Part shown: positions 44,690-52,749 of the stretch, one piece after another
Layout of the letters: each line of letters opens with the position of its first letter
Numbering within the stretch: the stretch's first letter is position 1
Origin: Caldilineaceae bacterium
GTDB taxonomy: Bacteria > Chloroflexota > Anaerolineae > Caldilineales > Caldilineaceae
NCBI GenBank assembly: GCA_022842065.1
Contig: JALHQH010000002.1
Location: forward strand, 34,199 to 98,198
Direction: 5' to 3'
Length of the DNA: 64,000 bases
Translations under genes and position numbers: made by a program
Notes under the pieces: generated by a model
Told to the model about the DNA's origin: nothing
What the model saw: only the letters and a program-made list of their open reading frames with translations
Databases searched by the model: none

Positions 44690-45154
44690 TTGGTACAAAA
44701 AACATCACGCTATGTGTTGGCCTATCTACTATGGGCTGTCAGCGTAGCGGTGGCGGTTACGGCCCTGTTGAGCGCGCGCACTTCACTTATTATTGCGTTC
44801 GGCGTCACCCAGTGGGATCGCTATGTGGAACATGCGATCAACCAATTTGGTTTTCTCTTTCTGGCGATCTTTGGCTTGGCAATCATTGTCTTTACCGAAC
44901 ATTTCTATCGCACGGGCGTCGAAAAAGGCCGCCTCTTTATACGTTTCTTTCTGGTCAGCTTTTGGGAATTGCTCATCCTAACGCTTGTGCATTTGGCGGC
45001 ATGGCGTGGGCTAGCACAGACGGCCACCCTGCTTGGCGGGCAAATTGACCTCTCCTTCTATGCCCAACTGGTGGTTGGTGAAGCAGTCGTTTGTGCCATT
45101 CTCTATTGGCTCTATCGCCGCGCCCGCCGCGTCTATGTCAAGCCCGTGTTATGA
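44690..45154 (+). CDS. Small four-helix membrane protein, unknown
   Basis: A 154-residue integral membrane protein with four predicted helices: YVLAYLLWAVSVAVAVTALL (8-27), FGFLFLAIFGLAIIVFTEHF (46-68), LFIRFFLVSFWELLILTLVHL (78-100) and AQLVVGEAVVCAILYWLYRRA (121-145). No family recognised. Starts at TTG 44690 with AGGGAAAGG upstream. Its stop overlaps the next gene (ATGA), so it probably works with the glycosyltransferase, perhaps as an accessory membrane subunit. Confidence 0.75.
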   Translation: MVQKTSRYVLAYLLWAVSVAVAVTALLSARTSLIIAFGVTQWDRYVEHAINQFGFLFLAIFGLAIIVFTEHFYRTGVEKGRLFIRFFLVSFWELLILTLVHLAAWRGLAQTATLLGGQIDLSFYAQLVVGEAVVCAILYWLYRRARRVYVKPVL

Positions 45155-46860
45155 TCATGCGCCGCATCTTCGGGACGTTGCTGCTGGTTGGCACCGCTTG
45201 CCTCTGCCTGCTCCCAATCAAAACGCCGCTCAATATCTATGACGAAGGGCTGGCATTGGTCGGCGGGTGGAGACTGTTGCAGGGCGACGTGCCCTTTCGC
45301 GACTATTGGGCCCTCTATCCACCCGGTCAATCCTATGTGCTGTCACTGGTTTTTCAATTTGTGGGACCTACGGTCATTGCCGAACGGCTATATGATGTGG
45401 GCGTGCGCGCCCTCTGCGCGTTGATCATCTTCGCTGTTGCGAACAGGCTCTTGCCCTCATTCGTACTGACGCTCGTCACCACGCTTGCCATCAGTCTGCT
45501 CTTGGCCGCTGCGACTTTTTATGGCTATGTCATGTTTCCGGCGCTGCTCTTTGCATTTCTGGCGCTCTTCATGTTTTCCACCTATCTGACCAAAATCAGC
45601 CTGCATCAGCTTTTTTTTACGGGATTGGCGATTGGCATAACCGCACTTTTTCGGGTTGATGTCGCCGGCTATGTGGGGATTGCCACGCTGATTGGTCTGC
45701 TGCTCTGGCACTGGCGCGGCGATGTGGCCGTTAATCAACCGCTGTGGCGCAAAGTGTTTTCATTGCTGGGTGGCGCATTGCTGATCGTGCTCCCAGTCTA
45801 CGGTTATCTGGCCACAGTGAGCGATCCGCGAGAGATCTTCACCAACCTCTTTGTCTTTCCAGCAACCACCTTTCGCGCCGTGCGCCACTTGCCCTATCCT
45901 GGGCTATTGCCCGATTGGACGCGCTGGGCCGAACGAGGCAGTTGGCTGGCGCAAGTTGATTGGGTAATTGGCGAATGGGCGCGCTTCTATCTGCCACTGC
46001 TGGTTTATGGGCTGGTGGGTTTAGGGTTGTTGATCAAAATGGCGCGCACCCGCCTGACGAGGAATGATGTACTAGCCGTGACCGTGCTGCTCTTGGGGCT
46101 TGGCTTGTTTCTCCAGGCGATGAGCCGCTACGACGCAATCCATGCCCTGCCGACCTCGTTGCCGACGATTCTGTTGATTGGTTGGCTCTGGCAGCGGCGC
46201 ATGGGGCACCCCACCCTAACCCTCCCCAGTTTGGGGAGGGGACAGTACAGGGGCAACCAAGATCTCGCCCCGCACAGCCAACCCAACAACGAGACTACAG
46301 TTCCCTCCCCAAACTGGGGAGGGTTAGGGTGGGGTCTTGTGCTGCTCTTATTGACGTTGCTGCCCCTCTTTATCTATCTCTACATTCCCTATGCGAAGCT
46401 GAGCGAGTATGCTGAGTTCTTCCCCCCAACGAAGTGTTATTCAAGCTTGCCGCGCGCCAGTTGTGTGCCGATCAGCCAGGATCAGGCGGCGATTATCGAG
46501 TGGCTGAATAAACTTGATCCCAGCAGAAGGGAAGCTGTCTTTGTTGCCGCGCGCCGCCATGACCAGATCTTTGTCAACGATGTTTCGCTCTACTTTCTGG
46601 CCGGACGCCCCATTCCCACCCGTTATCATGAGTTGCACCCTGGTGTGGCAACCACGGCCCCCGTACAGCAGGCGATTGTCGATGAGTTGACGCGTGGCGC
46701 AACAGGGTGGCTCTTTGTCGTCCATTACCCCGATTCCAACGAGCCCAATGATAGCGCCAAGAGCAGTGGCGTCACGCTATTGGACGAGTATATCAAGGCG
46801 CATTATCAGCCGGTCCAACAATATGGGATCTATCAACTCTGGCAACGGCAGTTAGAATAA
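45151..46860 (+). CDS. Membrane glycosyltransferase, GT-C/PMT-like, carrying an in-frame palindrome
   Basis: A 569-residue polytopic protein. The first extracytoplasmic loop NIYDEGLALVGGWRLLQGDVPFRDYW carries the Asp-Glu typical of GT-C enzymes that use lipid-phosphate sugars (as in ArnT/PMT). Roughly ten helices follow; the last 130 residues are a periplasmic domain (FLAGRPIPTRYHELHPGV). Residues about 353-395 (MGHPTLTLPSLGRGQ... VPSPNWGGLGWG) are encoded by a 128-bp palindromic repeat inserted between two helices. The ATG at 45151 overlaps the preceding stop. Substrate unknown. Confidence 0.8.
   Translation: MIMRRIFGTLLLVGTACLCLLPIKTPLNIYDEGLALVGGWRLLQGDVPFRDYWALYPPGQSYVLSLVFQFVGPTVIAERLYDVGVRALCALIIFAVANRLLPSFVLTLVTTLAISLLLAAATFYGYVMFPALLFAFLALFMFSTYLTKISLHQLFFTGLAIGITALFRVDVAGYVGIATLIGLLLWHWRGDVAVNQPLWRKVFSLLGGALLIVLPVYGYLATVSDPREIFTNLFVFPATTFRAVRHLPYPGLLPDWTRWAERGSWLAQVDWVIGEWARFYLPLLVYGLVGLGLLIKMARTRLTRNDVLAVTVLLLGLGLFLQAMSRYDAIHALPTSLPTILLIGWLWQRRMGHPTLTLPSLGRGQYRGNQDLAPHSQPNNETTVPSPNWGGLGWGLVLLLLTLLPLFIYLYIPYAKLSEYAEFFPPTKCYSSLPRASCVPISQDQAAIIEWLNKLDPSRREAVFVAARRHDQIFVNDVSLYFLAGRPIPTRYHELHPGVATTAPVQQAIVDELTRGATGWLFVVHYPDSNEPNDSAKSSGVTLLDEYIKAHYQPVQQYGIYQLWQRQLE
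46208..46335. repeat. 33-bp perfect inverted repeat inside a coding region
   Basis: accccaccctaaccctcccc plus 13 bases (46208-46240) is matched exactly by its complement at 46303-46335 around a 62-nt loop. Each arm has an inner palindrome (ctcccc...ggggag). The element is read in frame through the glycosyltransferase gene. Related in style to 37567-37818. Confidence 0.95.
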
Positions 46861-46868
46861 AGCAATTA

Positions 46869-46926
46869 GAACGCGGATTTTACGGATGACCAGCAAAAAT
46901 TCGCCTAATCCGTAAAATCCGCATTC
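46869..46926. repeat. Inverted repeat, GCGGATTTTACGGAT type
   Basis: gaacgcggattttacggat (46869-46887) and atccgtaaaatccgcattc (46908-46926), one mismatch over 19 bp, loop 20 nt. Between the glycosyltransferase and the oxidoreductase gene. Confidence 0.9.
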
Positions 46927-46975
46927 CATCCAACCGTAACCAACGCAAGTTTTCTTTGAGAACCAGGAGTCTATC

Positions 46976-47977
46976 ATGACATTAAAAGTCGCTGTAATCG
47001 GTCTGGGTGGCATTGGCAACACCCATGCGCCCGTCTACCAAGCCAATCCCGCCGTCCAACTCGTCGCGGTCTGTGACATTATCAAGGAACGCGCGGACAA
47101 GGCCGCCGAGCGCTATGGCGTCAAGGCTTACTATAGCGTGGAGGATCTGCTGAAAAATGAGGAACTCGACGCCGTCAGCGTCTGTAGCGCCGGCAAAGAG
47201 AACGGCGGCGACCACTTTGAGCCGACCATGCAATGTTTGGAAGCCGGCAAACATGTCCTGGGCGAGAAGCCCATTTCCAACGAGATCGAAAAGGCGCGCG
47301 AGATGGTGCGCAAGGCCGAGCAGAAGGGCGTTTACTATGGCATCAACCTCAACCACCGCTTTGTGCCACCGGCCGCCAAGGCCAAAGAGTGGGTCACCGC
47401 CGGCAAGTTAGGCGACCTTTTGCTGATCAATATGACCATGTGGATCGGCAACCCGAATGAGACCTCACCTTGGTTCCATGCGCGCGCGCTGCATCCTCAT
47501 TCGGTGGATGTGATGCGCTACTACTGTGGCGATGTCGCCCGTGTCCATGCCTTTTTCAACAAAGCACCGGGCCGCATCTGCTACTCCAACATGCAGGTCA
47601 ACATTGAATTTGAGAATGGCGTGGTCGGTCACCTCACCGGCAGCTATGACACCAACCCGCGCCACAATCTGGAACGTTGCGAAGTGATGGGCACGGAGGG
47701 ACGCTTTGTGCTCGACAACTGTTACGAAGAGTTGACCCTCTACCCCCGCCGCAGCGACGAACTGACCGTGATCCGCAACAGCATCATGGGTGGGCTAAGC
47801 GGCTTCAACGCCACCTTCACCAACCGCATCAACCGTTGGATCGAACAGGTTGACAGCAAAGTGCCCCGCGAGCAGATCGACGCCTCCGGCAAAGATGGCT
47901 TGGCGGTACAAGAGGTGATCGAGGCCGCCATTCGGTCATACGAAACGGGCCGCGCCGAAGAAGTGCCGATTGGATAG
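46976..47977 (+). CDS. Gfo/Idh/MocA family oxidoreductase
   Basis: A 333-residue NAD(P)-dependent sugar or cyclitol dehydrogenase. Rossmann start VAVIGLGGIGNTHAPVYQ with a GxGxxG fingerprint; VLGEKPISNEIEKA with the family EKP lysine near residue 96; YYGINLNHRFVPPA marks the C-terminal domain. ALHPHSVDVMRYYCGDV supplies the likely catalytic histidine and aspartate. It is about half identical by eye to the paralogue at 49051. AGGAG precedes the ATG. Substrate unknown. Confidence 0.93.
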   Translation: MTLKVAVIGLGGIGNTHAPVYQANPAVQLVAVCDIIKERADKAAERYGVKAYYSVEDLLKNEELDAVSVCSAGKENGGDHFEPTMQCLEAGKHVLGEKPISNEIEKAREMVRKAEQKGVYYGINLNHRFVPPAAKAKEWVTAGKLGDLLLINMTMWIGNPNETSPWFHARALHPHSVDVMRYYCGDVARVHAFFNKAPGRICYSNMQVNIEFENGVVGHLTGSYDTNPRHNLERCEVMGTEGRFVLDNCYEELTLYPRRSDELTVIRNSIMGGLSGFNATFTNRINRWIEQVDSKVPREQIDASGKDGLAVQEVIEAAIRSYETGRAEEVPIG

Positions 47978-48029
47978 GGTTTGGGCAGGGCAGGGGGCAA
48001 CCTGATCGGCAGGGATCCACAAAGATACC

Positions 48030-48062
48030 GGGAAGCGGCCAAGTTAGCTTTGGCCGCTTCCC
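48030..48062. terminator. Hairpin between convergent genes
   Basis: gggaagcggcca (48030-48041) / tggccgcttccc (48051-48062), 9-nt loop. Lies between the plus-strand oxidoreductase and the minus-strand nuclease-family gene. Confidence 0.7.
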
Positions 48063-48099
48063 AGCATGTCAACCACCTGCGTTTGGCCGCCGCCAAAGC

Positions 48100-48948
48100 C
48101 TAAGCGGTTAGGTTGCGAAGCTCATCCTCACTGAGGTCGGTCACTTCGCGAATAAGGGCAATGTCCAGGCCTTTGGCAAGTAGGGAACGTGCAATGGCAA
48201 CCTTTGCTTCGCCTTGTCCCTCTGCCTTGCCTTCTGCCTTGCCTTCTGCCTTGCCTTCTGCCTTGCCTTCTGCCTTGGCTTCGAGCACAACGGTTCGTTT
48301 ATGTTGCTCTAGGTTATATTGCTCGATCATTTGGAAACGTTCTTCGGGAGAAACTTGATCTTGTTCAATGTGATCAAAAATGCGCCGAATCAAGGGGTGT
48401 GTATAGTTGGCTTCATCAACCTGTGAATCTAAGGAATCATCAATCGCCCGCAGCCATTCCCGCAACGGGGCCGGCGTCTCAGCTGAGGCATATTTGGGGC
48501 AAAGGTAGACAACTTTGTGGGGAATCTCGCCTAAGCTCCTGTTGTCACGCGTCTTAGGATCAAAATCGATGCTCGCCCAGTCAACTTTATGTTTGTCACC
48601 GCTGGTCAGGACAATGATGCTGTATACGGCTAACTTTGGCCGGTAATTTTCCGCTTTGATGATCTGTTCGAGAATGGCGGCACAGTGATAGTGCAGAAAG
48701 GCATCGTAGTGATCCTCAAACCGTACATGCTGAATATCGACAATGATGCGGTTCTTGACATCTTCGGCAAACAGGTCAAAGCGCGATGCCACCCGGCCAA
48801 TGGGCGGGGCAAACGACTTTTCCGTCTCGACTCTGTCAATCTCAAGCTTAATGCCCAACACGGCCTCGACAAACGCCGTAAAGATTTCGGGATCGCTAAA
48901 CGCTTTCTTGAAGATCACATCATAGCGCAATGGCGCAACCTGTTTCAT
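48100..48948 (-). CDS. Rpn/PDDEXK family protein (transposase-like nuclease) with EGKA tail
   Basis: A 282-residue protein of the Rpn/TIGR01784-type PD-(D/E)XK family. Opening PLRYDVIFKKAFSDPEIF and core RFDLFAEDVKNRIIVDIQH give D58, D71 and Q73 as the nuclease residues. The C-terminal region has five EGKA-type tetrapeptide repeats (EAKAEGKAEGKAEG...) encoded by a 12-bp tandem repeat, then a helical ARSLLAKGLDIALIREVTDLSEDELRNL tail. The Shine-Dalgarno GGAGG is strong. Such proteins are linked to DNA breakage and recombination. It separates two paralogous oxidoreductase genes and runs against them, so it may have inserted there. Confidence 0.9.
   Translation of the reverse strand: MKQVAPLRYDVIFKKAFSDPEIFTAFVEAVLGIKLEIDRVETEKSFAPPIGRVASRFDLFAEDVKNRIIVDIQHVRFEDHYDAFLHYHCAAILEQIIKAENYRPKLAVYSIIVLTSGDKHKVDWASIDFDPKTRDNRSLGEIPHKVVYLCPKYASAETPAPLREWLRAIDDSLDSQVDEANYTHPLIRRIFDHIEQDQVSPEERFQMIEQYNLEQHKRTVVLEAKAEGKAEGKAEGKAEGKAEGQGEAKVAIARSLLAKGLDIALIREVTDLSEDELRNLTA
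48221..48277. repeat. 12-bp coding tandem repeat
   Basis: About 4.7 copies of tctgccttgcct, encoding the EGKA repeats of the Rpn-type protein. Copy number changes here would keep the frame, so the tail length is probably variable between strains. Confidence 0.9.
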
Positions 48949-49050
48949 CTATCTACCTCCATATACCCAAAAGTGTGTAACACTTATTTGTGTAATATTG
49001 TAACATAAGGTTGAGCAAAAGACTGGACCTTCAAATCGGGAGAAATAGCT

Positions 49051-50046
49051 ATGACGCTAAAAACTTGTGTGATCGGGATGGGGCCAATCGGCAACATCCA
49101 TTCGACAATGTATAAAGAGGATGAGCTGGCGAATTTCGCCGCGGTCTGCGACTGGAACAAAGAACGCGCCGATGCCGGAGCGGCCAAGTATGGCGTCAAA
49201 GCCTATTATGATGTGCAGACCATGCTCGAAGCTGAAAGACCCGATGTGGTCAGCGTGACGACCGGCGGCAAAGAGTATGGCAGCGAACATTATCTGCCCA
49301 CCATGCAGGCACTTGAATTCGGCTGCAACGTGCTGGGGGAAAAGCCGATCTCGAATGAAGTCGAAGAGGGCGAAGAGATGGTGGCCAAAGGCAAAGCCAA
49401 AGGGGTACGCTACGGCGTCAACCTCAACCACCGCTTTACCCCGGCGGCACGGCTGGCCAAACGCTGGGTCGAAGAGGGGCGGATTGGCCATCAGCTCTTT
49501 ATCAACATGAGCATGTGGATCATGAATCCACGCGAGAGTTCGCCCTATTTTCACCTCAAAGCGCTGCATCCCCATACCATTGATGTCATGCGCTACTTTT
49601 GTGGTGACATTGAAGCGGTCCACTGTTTTGCGCAGATGGCACCGGGGCGTAAAATTTGGTCCACCGCAGTCTTCAATATGAAGTTCAAAAATGGCTGTGT
49701 CGGCACCCTCACCGGCAGCTATGACATTCAGCGCGGTCACCCCATGGAACGCTGTGAGGTCGCCGGGGTCAACGGCCGGTTTGTGATCGATGACATGTAC
49801 CGCGAAGTCACCCTCTATCCCGCCGGCAATCTGGAAAAGACGGTCTACACGAACCCGCTCTTCGGCGGCTTTCGCGACTTCAATGACACCTTCCGCGAGC
49901 GCATTCACACCTTCCTGCGCCAGATCACCGACGACGTGCCGCCTGATCAGATCGACGGCACAGCCGCCGAAGCGTTGGCCGCACAGAAGGTAATCGCTGC
50001 CGCGATTGAGTCAATGGAGACGGAGACAGTCGTTCATGTGAGATAA
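49051..50046 (+). CDS. Gfo/Idh/MocA family oxidoreductase (paralogue)
   Basis: A 331-residue protein. VIGMGPIGNIHSTMYKEDEL Rossmann start, NVLGEKPISNEVEEGEEM with the EKP lysine, VNLNHRFTPAARLAKRW, LHPHTIDVMRYFCGD. The same layout as 46976-47977 points to a local duplication with later divergence; the two may form a hetero-oligomer or act on successive steps. GGGAG lies before ATG 49051. Confidence 0.93.
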   Translation: MTLKTCVIGMGPIGNIHSTMYKEDELANFAAVCDWNKERADAGAAKYGVKAYYDVQTMLEAERPDVVSVTTGGKEYGSEHYLPTMQALEFGCNVLGEKPISNEVEEGEEMVAKGKAKGVRYGVNLNHRFTPAARLAKRWVEEGRIGHQLFINMSMWIMNPRESSPYFHLKALHPHTIDVMRYFCGDIEAVHCFAQMAPGRKIWSTAVFNMKFKNGCVGTLTGSYDIQRGHPMERCEVAGVNGRFVIDDMYREVTLYPAGNLEKTVYTNPLFGGFRDFNDTFRERIHTFLRQITDDVPPDQIDGTAAEALAAQKVIAAAIESMETETVVHVR

Positions 50047-50061
50047 GGGGATCGGTCCACG

Positions 50062-50667
50062 TTGCCGCGCACCTTCATCGCCATTGTATTTCCCCTCACT
50101 ATCCACCAAGCACTTGACGAACGCACTCAAGCGTTGCGTAATTATCTGCGCGCCCACAAGGCCGCTGACGACTTGCGCTGGGCAACGCTGGCGAACGTCC
50201 ATTTGACCATCCGCTTCCTCGGCGAAACCACCGATGCCCAAACGCAAGCGCTTGCACCAAGATTGCGTGCGCTTGCCGCCGCGCACGCGCCCTTTGAACT
50301 TGCGCTGGGGAATATTGGTGGCTTTCCCACCCTACGCCAACCGCGCGTGTTCTGGCTGGGCCTGGTAGGGGATCTGGCACCCCTCAACGCGTTACAGGCA
50401 GCGGTTGAGCAACAGGTACAACAGGTGGGCTTTACCGCAGAGACACGTCCTTTCTCTCCCCACATCACGCTAGCCCGAGTGCGCCGCGAGGCTGGGCGCG
50501 ATCAAGTGCGCCAGCTTGGTCAACTGGTTGAAGTATATCGCGCGGCGGCAACGCCCCACCACTGGCAGGTGGATGAGTTTGTCCATCTGCACAGTGATCT
50601 GCGCCCCACCGGTGCGGTTTATCGATCCCTAGTCCGTCTGCACCTGAGTAGCCAGAGCCAACACTAG
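50062..50667 (+). CDS. thpR: RNA 2',3'-cyclic phosphodiesterase ThpR (LigT family)
   Basis: A 201-residue 2H phosphoesterase. The two catalytic HxTx motifs are H47-L-T-I and H134-I-T-L. It opens RTFIAIVFPLTIHQALDER, typical of LigT/ThpR. It hydrolyses 2',3'-cyclic phosphates in RNA ends or cyclic nucleotides. TTG 50062 is the likely start. It follows the oxidoreductase after 15 bp and precedes the dehydrogenase at 50690, so it shares their transcript. Confidence 0.92.
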   Translation: MPRTFIAIVFPLTIHQALDERTQALRNYLRAHKAADDLRWATLANVHLTIRFLGETTDAQTQALAPRLRALAAAHAPFELALGNIGGFPTLRQPRVFWLGLVGDLAPLNALQAAVEQQVQQVGFTAETRPFSPHITLARVRREAGRDQVRQLGQLVEVYRAAATPHHWQVDEFVHLHSDLRPTGAVYRSLVRLHLSSQSQH

Positions 50668-50689
50668 ACAAATTCAGGAGAGATCAAGC

Positions 50690-51697
50690 ATGAACCAGGT
50701 CAAACTACTGGTCCTCGATGACGATGAGGGCGAGTTAGCCAAAGCCCCAGCGATGGTACGCCTACAACAGCTTGCCACCGTCGAGATTCTCGATCAGCCA
50801 CTCAGTGTTGATGACTATCAGCAGCTGGCCAGTTGCCAAATCCTGTTGGCGCTGCGTGAACGCACCAGGATGGACGACCGCTTCTTTGCCAGCTGCCCTA
50901 CTCTAGAGTTGGTCTTACAGACTGGTGGCCATGCCTATCATCTGGATGAAACAGCGGCGACAGCGCGCGGGATTGTCATTGCGCTCGGTCGCCGGGTGAC
51001 GAAACCACCGATCGTTGTGCCGGAATTGGCCTTTGGTTTGCTGCTGGGATTGGTCAGACAGATCTATGGGTTAAACGCGGCCATGCAGGCCGGCGCTTGG
51101 CCAACCGCGATGGGCGGCTCGCTGGCCGGCCGGACGATAGGAATTCTCGGTTACGGGCGCCATGGGCGGCCCGTCGCGCGGCTGGCGGCAGCCTTTGGGA
51201 TGAAGGTGATCGCCTGGGACAGAAGCGCGACGGGTGGCGTTGATGAATTTGGCGTCAGGCGGATGCCATTGGATGAGTTGCTGGCAACGGCCGATGTCGT
51301 CTCGATCCATCTGCGGCTCTCCCCAGCATCGCAAGGGTTATTGAATCGGGAACGCATCGGGCAAATGAAACCTGGCGCGATCTTAATCAATACCGCGCGT
51401 GGGGCGATTGTCGATGAGGCAGCGCTCGTCGAGGCTTTGCAAAACAACCATTTGGCCGGGGCGGGGTTGGATGTCTTTGCCGTCGAACCACTGCCCCCGT
51501 CAAGCCCCTTACGGACATTGCCCAATGTTTTGCTGACGCCCCACATCGGCTGGAAAGTCCAGGATGTCCTGCATGAGTTCGTCCAGATTGCCGCTGATCA
51601 ACTAGAGGCATGGTTAGATCACCGATTAGCGAGCAACGAAGTGTTAAACCCCGCGGCCCTGGCGATGCCGCGCCGACGCGCAGGCGGACTTTTGTAG
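50690..51697 (+). CDS. D-2-hydroxyacid dehydrogenase family protein
   Basis: A 335-residue NAD-dependent D-2-hydroxyacid dehydrogenase. Nucleotide fingerprint GYGRHG (154-159) and the catalytic triad R237 (NTARGAIVDE), E266 (VFAVEPLPPSS) and H285 (LTPHIGW) are intact. Members reduce 2-keto acids or oxidise D-2-hydroxy acids, including phosphoglycerate and glyoxylate. AGGAGA precedes ATG 50690. Substrate unknown. Confidence 0.93.
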   Translation: MNQVKLLVLDDDEGELAKAPAMVRLQQLATVEILDQPLSVDDYQQLASCQILLALRERTRMDDRFFASCPTLELVLQTGGHAYHLDETAATARGIVIALGRRVTKPPIVVPELAFGLLLGLVRQIYGLNAAMQAGAWPTAMGGSLAGRTIGILGYGRHGRPVARLAAAFGMKVIAWDRSATGGVDEFGVRRMPLDELLATADVVSIHLRLSPASQGLLNRERIGQMKPGAILINTARGAIVDEAALVEALQNNHLAGAGLDVFAVEPLPPSSPLRTLPNVLLTPHIGWKVQDVLHEFVQIAADQLEAWLDHRLASNEVLNPAALAMPRRRAGGLL

Positions 51698-51829
51698 TTT
51701 CACGCCTGCTCTCTGCGCAACAAAACGGCACCATCAACATTAGATTTTGTTGACATGTCAACAGATGGTTACACTTATAGTCAGCATCATCTTGGAAGCT
51801 AATTTCATCCAGCAGCAGGAGATCAACTT

Positions 51830-52639
51830 GTGACCGCTAGCCTAACCCGTTTTGAAAACAAAGTTGTGATTGTCACCGGCGCAGCCAAAGGGATTGGCCG
51901 GGCGATTGCCGAACGTTTTGGCGCAGAAGGGGCCAACGTGGTTGTCGCCGATATTGACGCCGCCGGGGCCGCCGCCGTCGCTGCGGCGATTCACGATAAA
52001 GGGGGCCAAGCCCTGGCCATCGCCGTCGACATTGCCGATGAGGCGCAAGTGGATCAACTCTTCGACCAGACGCTAGCCCACTATGGCACAGTCGATGTGC
52101 TGGTCAACAACGCCGGGGTCGTCAGCCCGACCAAACATTTTCTCGACGCCGACAAAGCGTGGTGGGATCGGATCATCGGCGTCAACCTCACCGGCGCGTT
52201 CCTCTGCTGCAAACGGGCTGCGCCGATTATGGCGCAGAAAGATGCCGGCAACATCATCAACCTTTCCTCCGGCGGTGCCCAACGTGCGCACCGCGCCTTT
52301 GTCGCCTATGACGCCACCAAGGGTGGGATTGAAGCGATGACGAGGGCCTTGGCCCTCGATCTTGGCCCTTATGGCATCCGTGTCAACGCCCTGGTTCCCG
52401 GCTCGATCGATACGAGTGGTCTGAGCACAGCAGAACGCAAGCAGCGCGGCATCAACCTGCCCCTGGAACGCATTGGCGAACCTGATGATCTAGCCGGAGC
52501 CGCAGCCTTCCTTGCCTCCGACGACGCCCGCTATATCACCGGCCACTGTCTGGTCGTTGACGGCGGCATGTTGGCCCAGCAGCGTTCGGCGACTGTTGAT
52601 ATTTATCCACCTAGCCTCTTTCCAAAGCTGGTGGGGTAA
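51830..52639 (+). CDS. Short-chain dehydrogenase/reductase (SDR)
   Basis: A 269-residue classical SDR. Cofactor fingerprint TGAAKGIG, acidic D41 (VVADIDAAG) favouring NAD, NNAGVVSP, S146 (NLSSGGAQ), Y160-x-x-x-K164 (YDATKGG). Starts at GTG 51830 with AGGAGA 8 bases upstream. The stop codon TAA lies within a hairpin repeat (52635-52726). A typical sugar or polyol dehydrogenase; substrate not readable. Confidence 0.93.
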   Translation: MTASLTRFENKVVIVTGAAKGIGRAIAERFGAEGANVVVADIDAAGAAAVAAAIHDKGGQALAIAVDIADEAQVDQLFDQTLAHYGTVDVLVNNAGVVSPTKHFLDADKAWWDRIIGVNLTGAFLCCKRAAPIMAQKDAGNIINLSSGGAQRAHRAFVAYDATKGGIEAMTRALALDLGPYGIRVNALVPGSIDTSGLSTAERKQRGINLPLERIGEPDDLAGAAAFLASDDARYITGHCLVVDGGMLAQQRSATVDIYPPSLFPKLVG

Positions 52640-52726
52640 ATCGGTATATCGGTACATCAGTAGAGCACATACGAAGAAATGATAACCGCCTACCGATTTA
52701 CTGATTTACCGATTTACCGGCCTACC
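52635..52726. repeat. Hairpin from 8-bp units (GGTAAATC family)
   Basis: Left ggtaaatcggtatatcggta (52635-52663 overall), right inverted taccgatttactgattta (52690-52726). It provides the SDR stop codon. Family relatives: 14751-14820, 29828-29955. Confidence 0.92.
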
Positions 52727-52749
52727 CAATCACAAAGAATAGAAGAGTT

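Noticed and set aside
48100..48948. Insertion sequence
   Set aside because: The Rpn/PDDEXK family is sometimes called transposase, but no terminal inverted repeats or target duplications flank it.
49057..49908. 283-codon minus-strand frame
   Set aside because: Antisense to an intact Gfo/Idh/MocA oxidoreductase; an effect of high GC at codon third positions.
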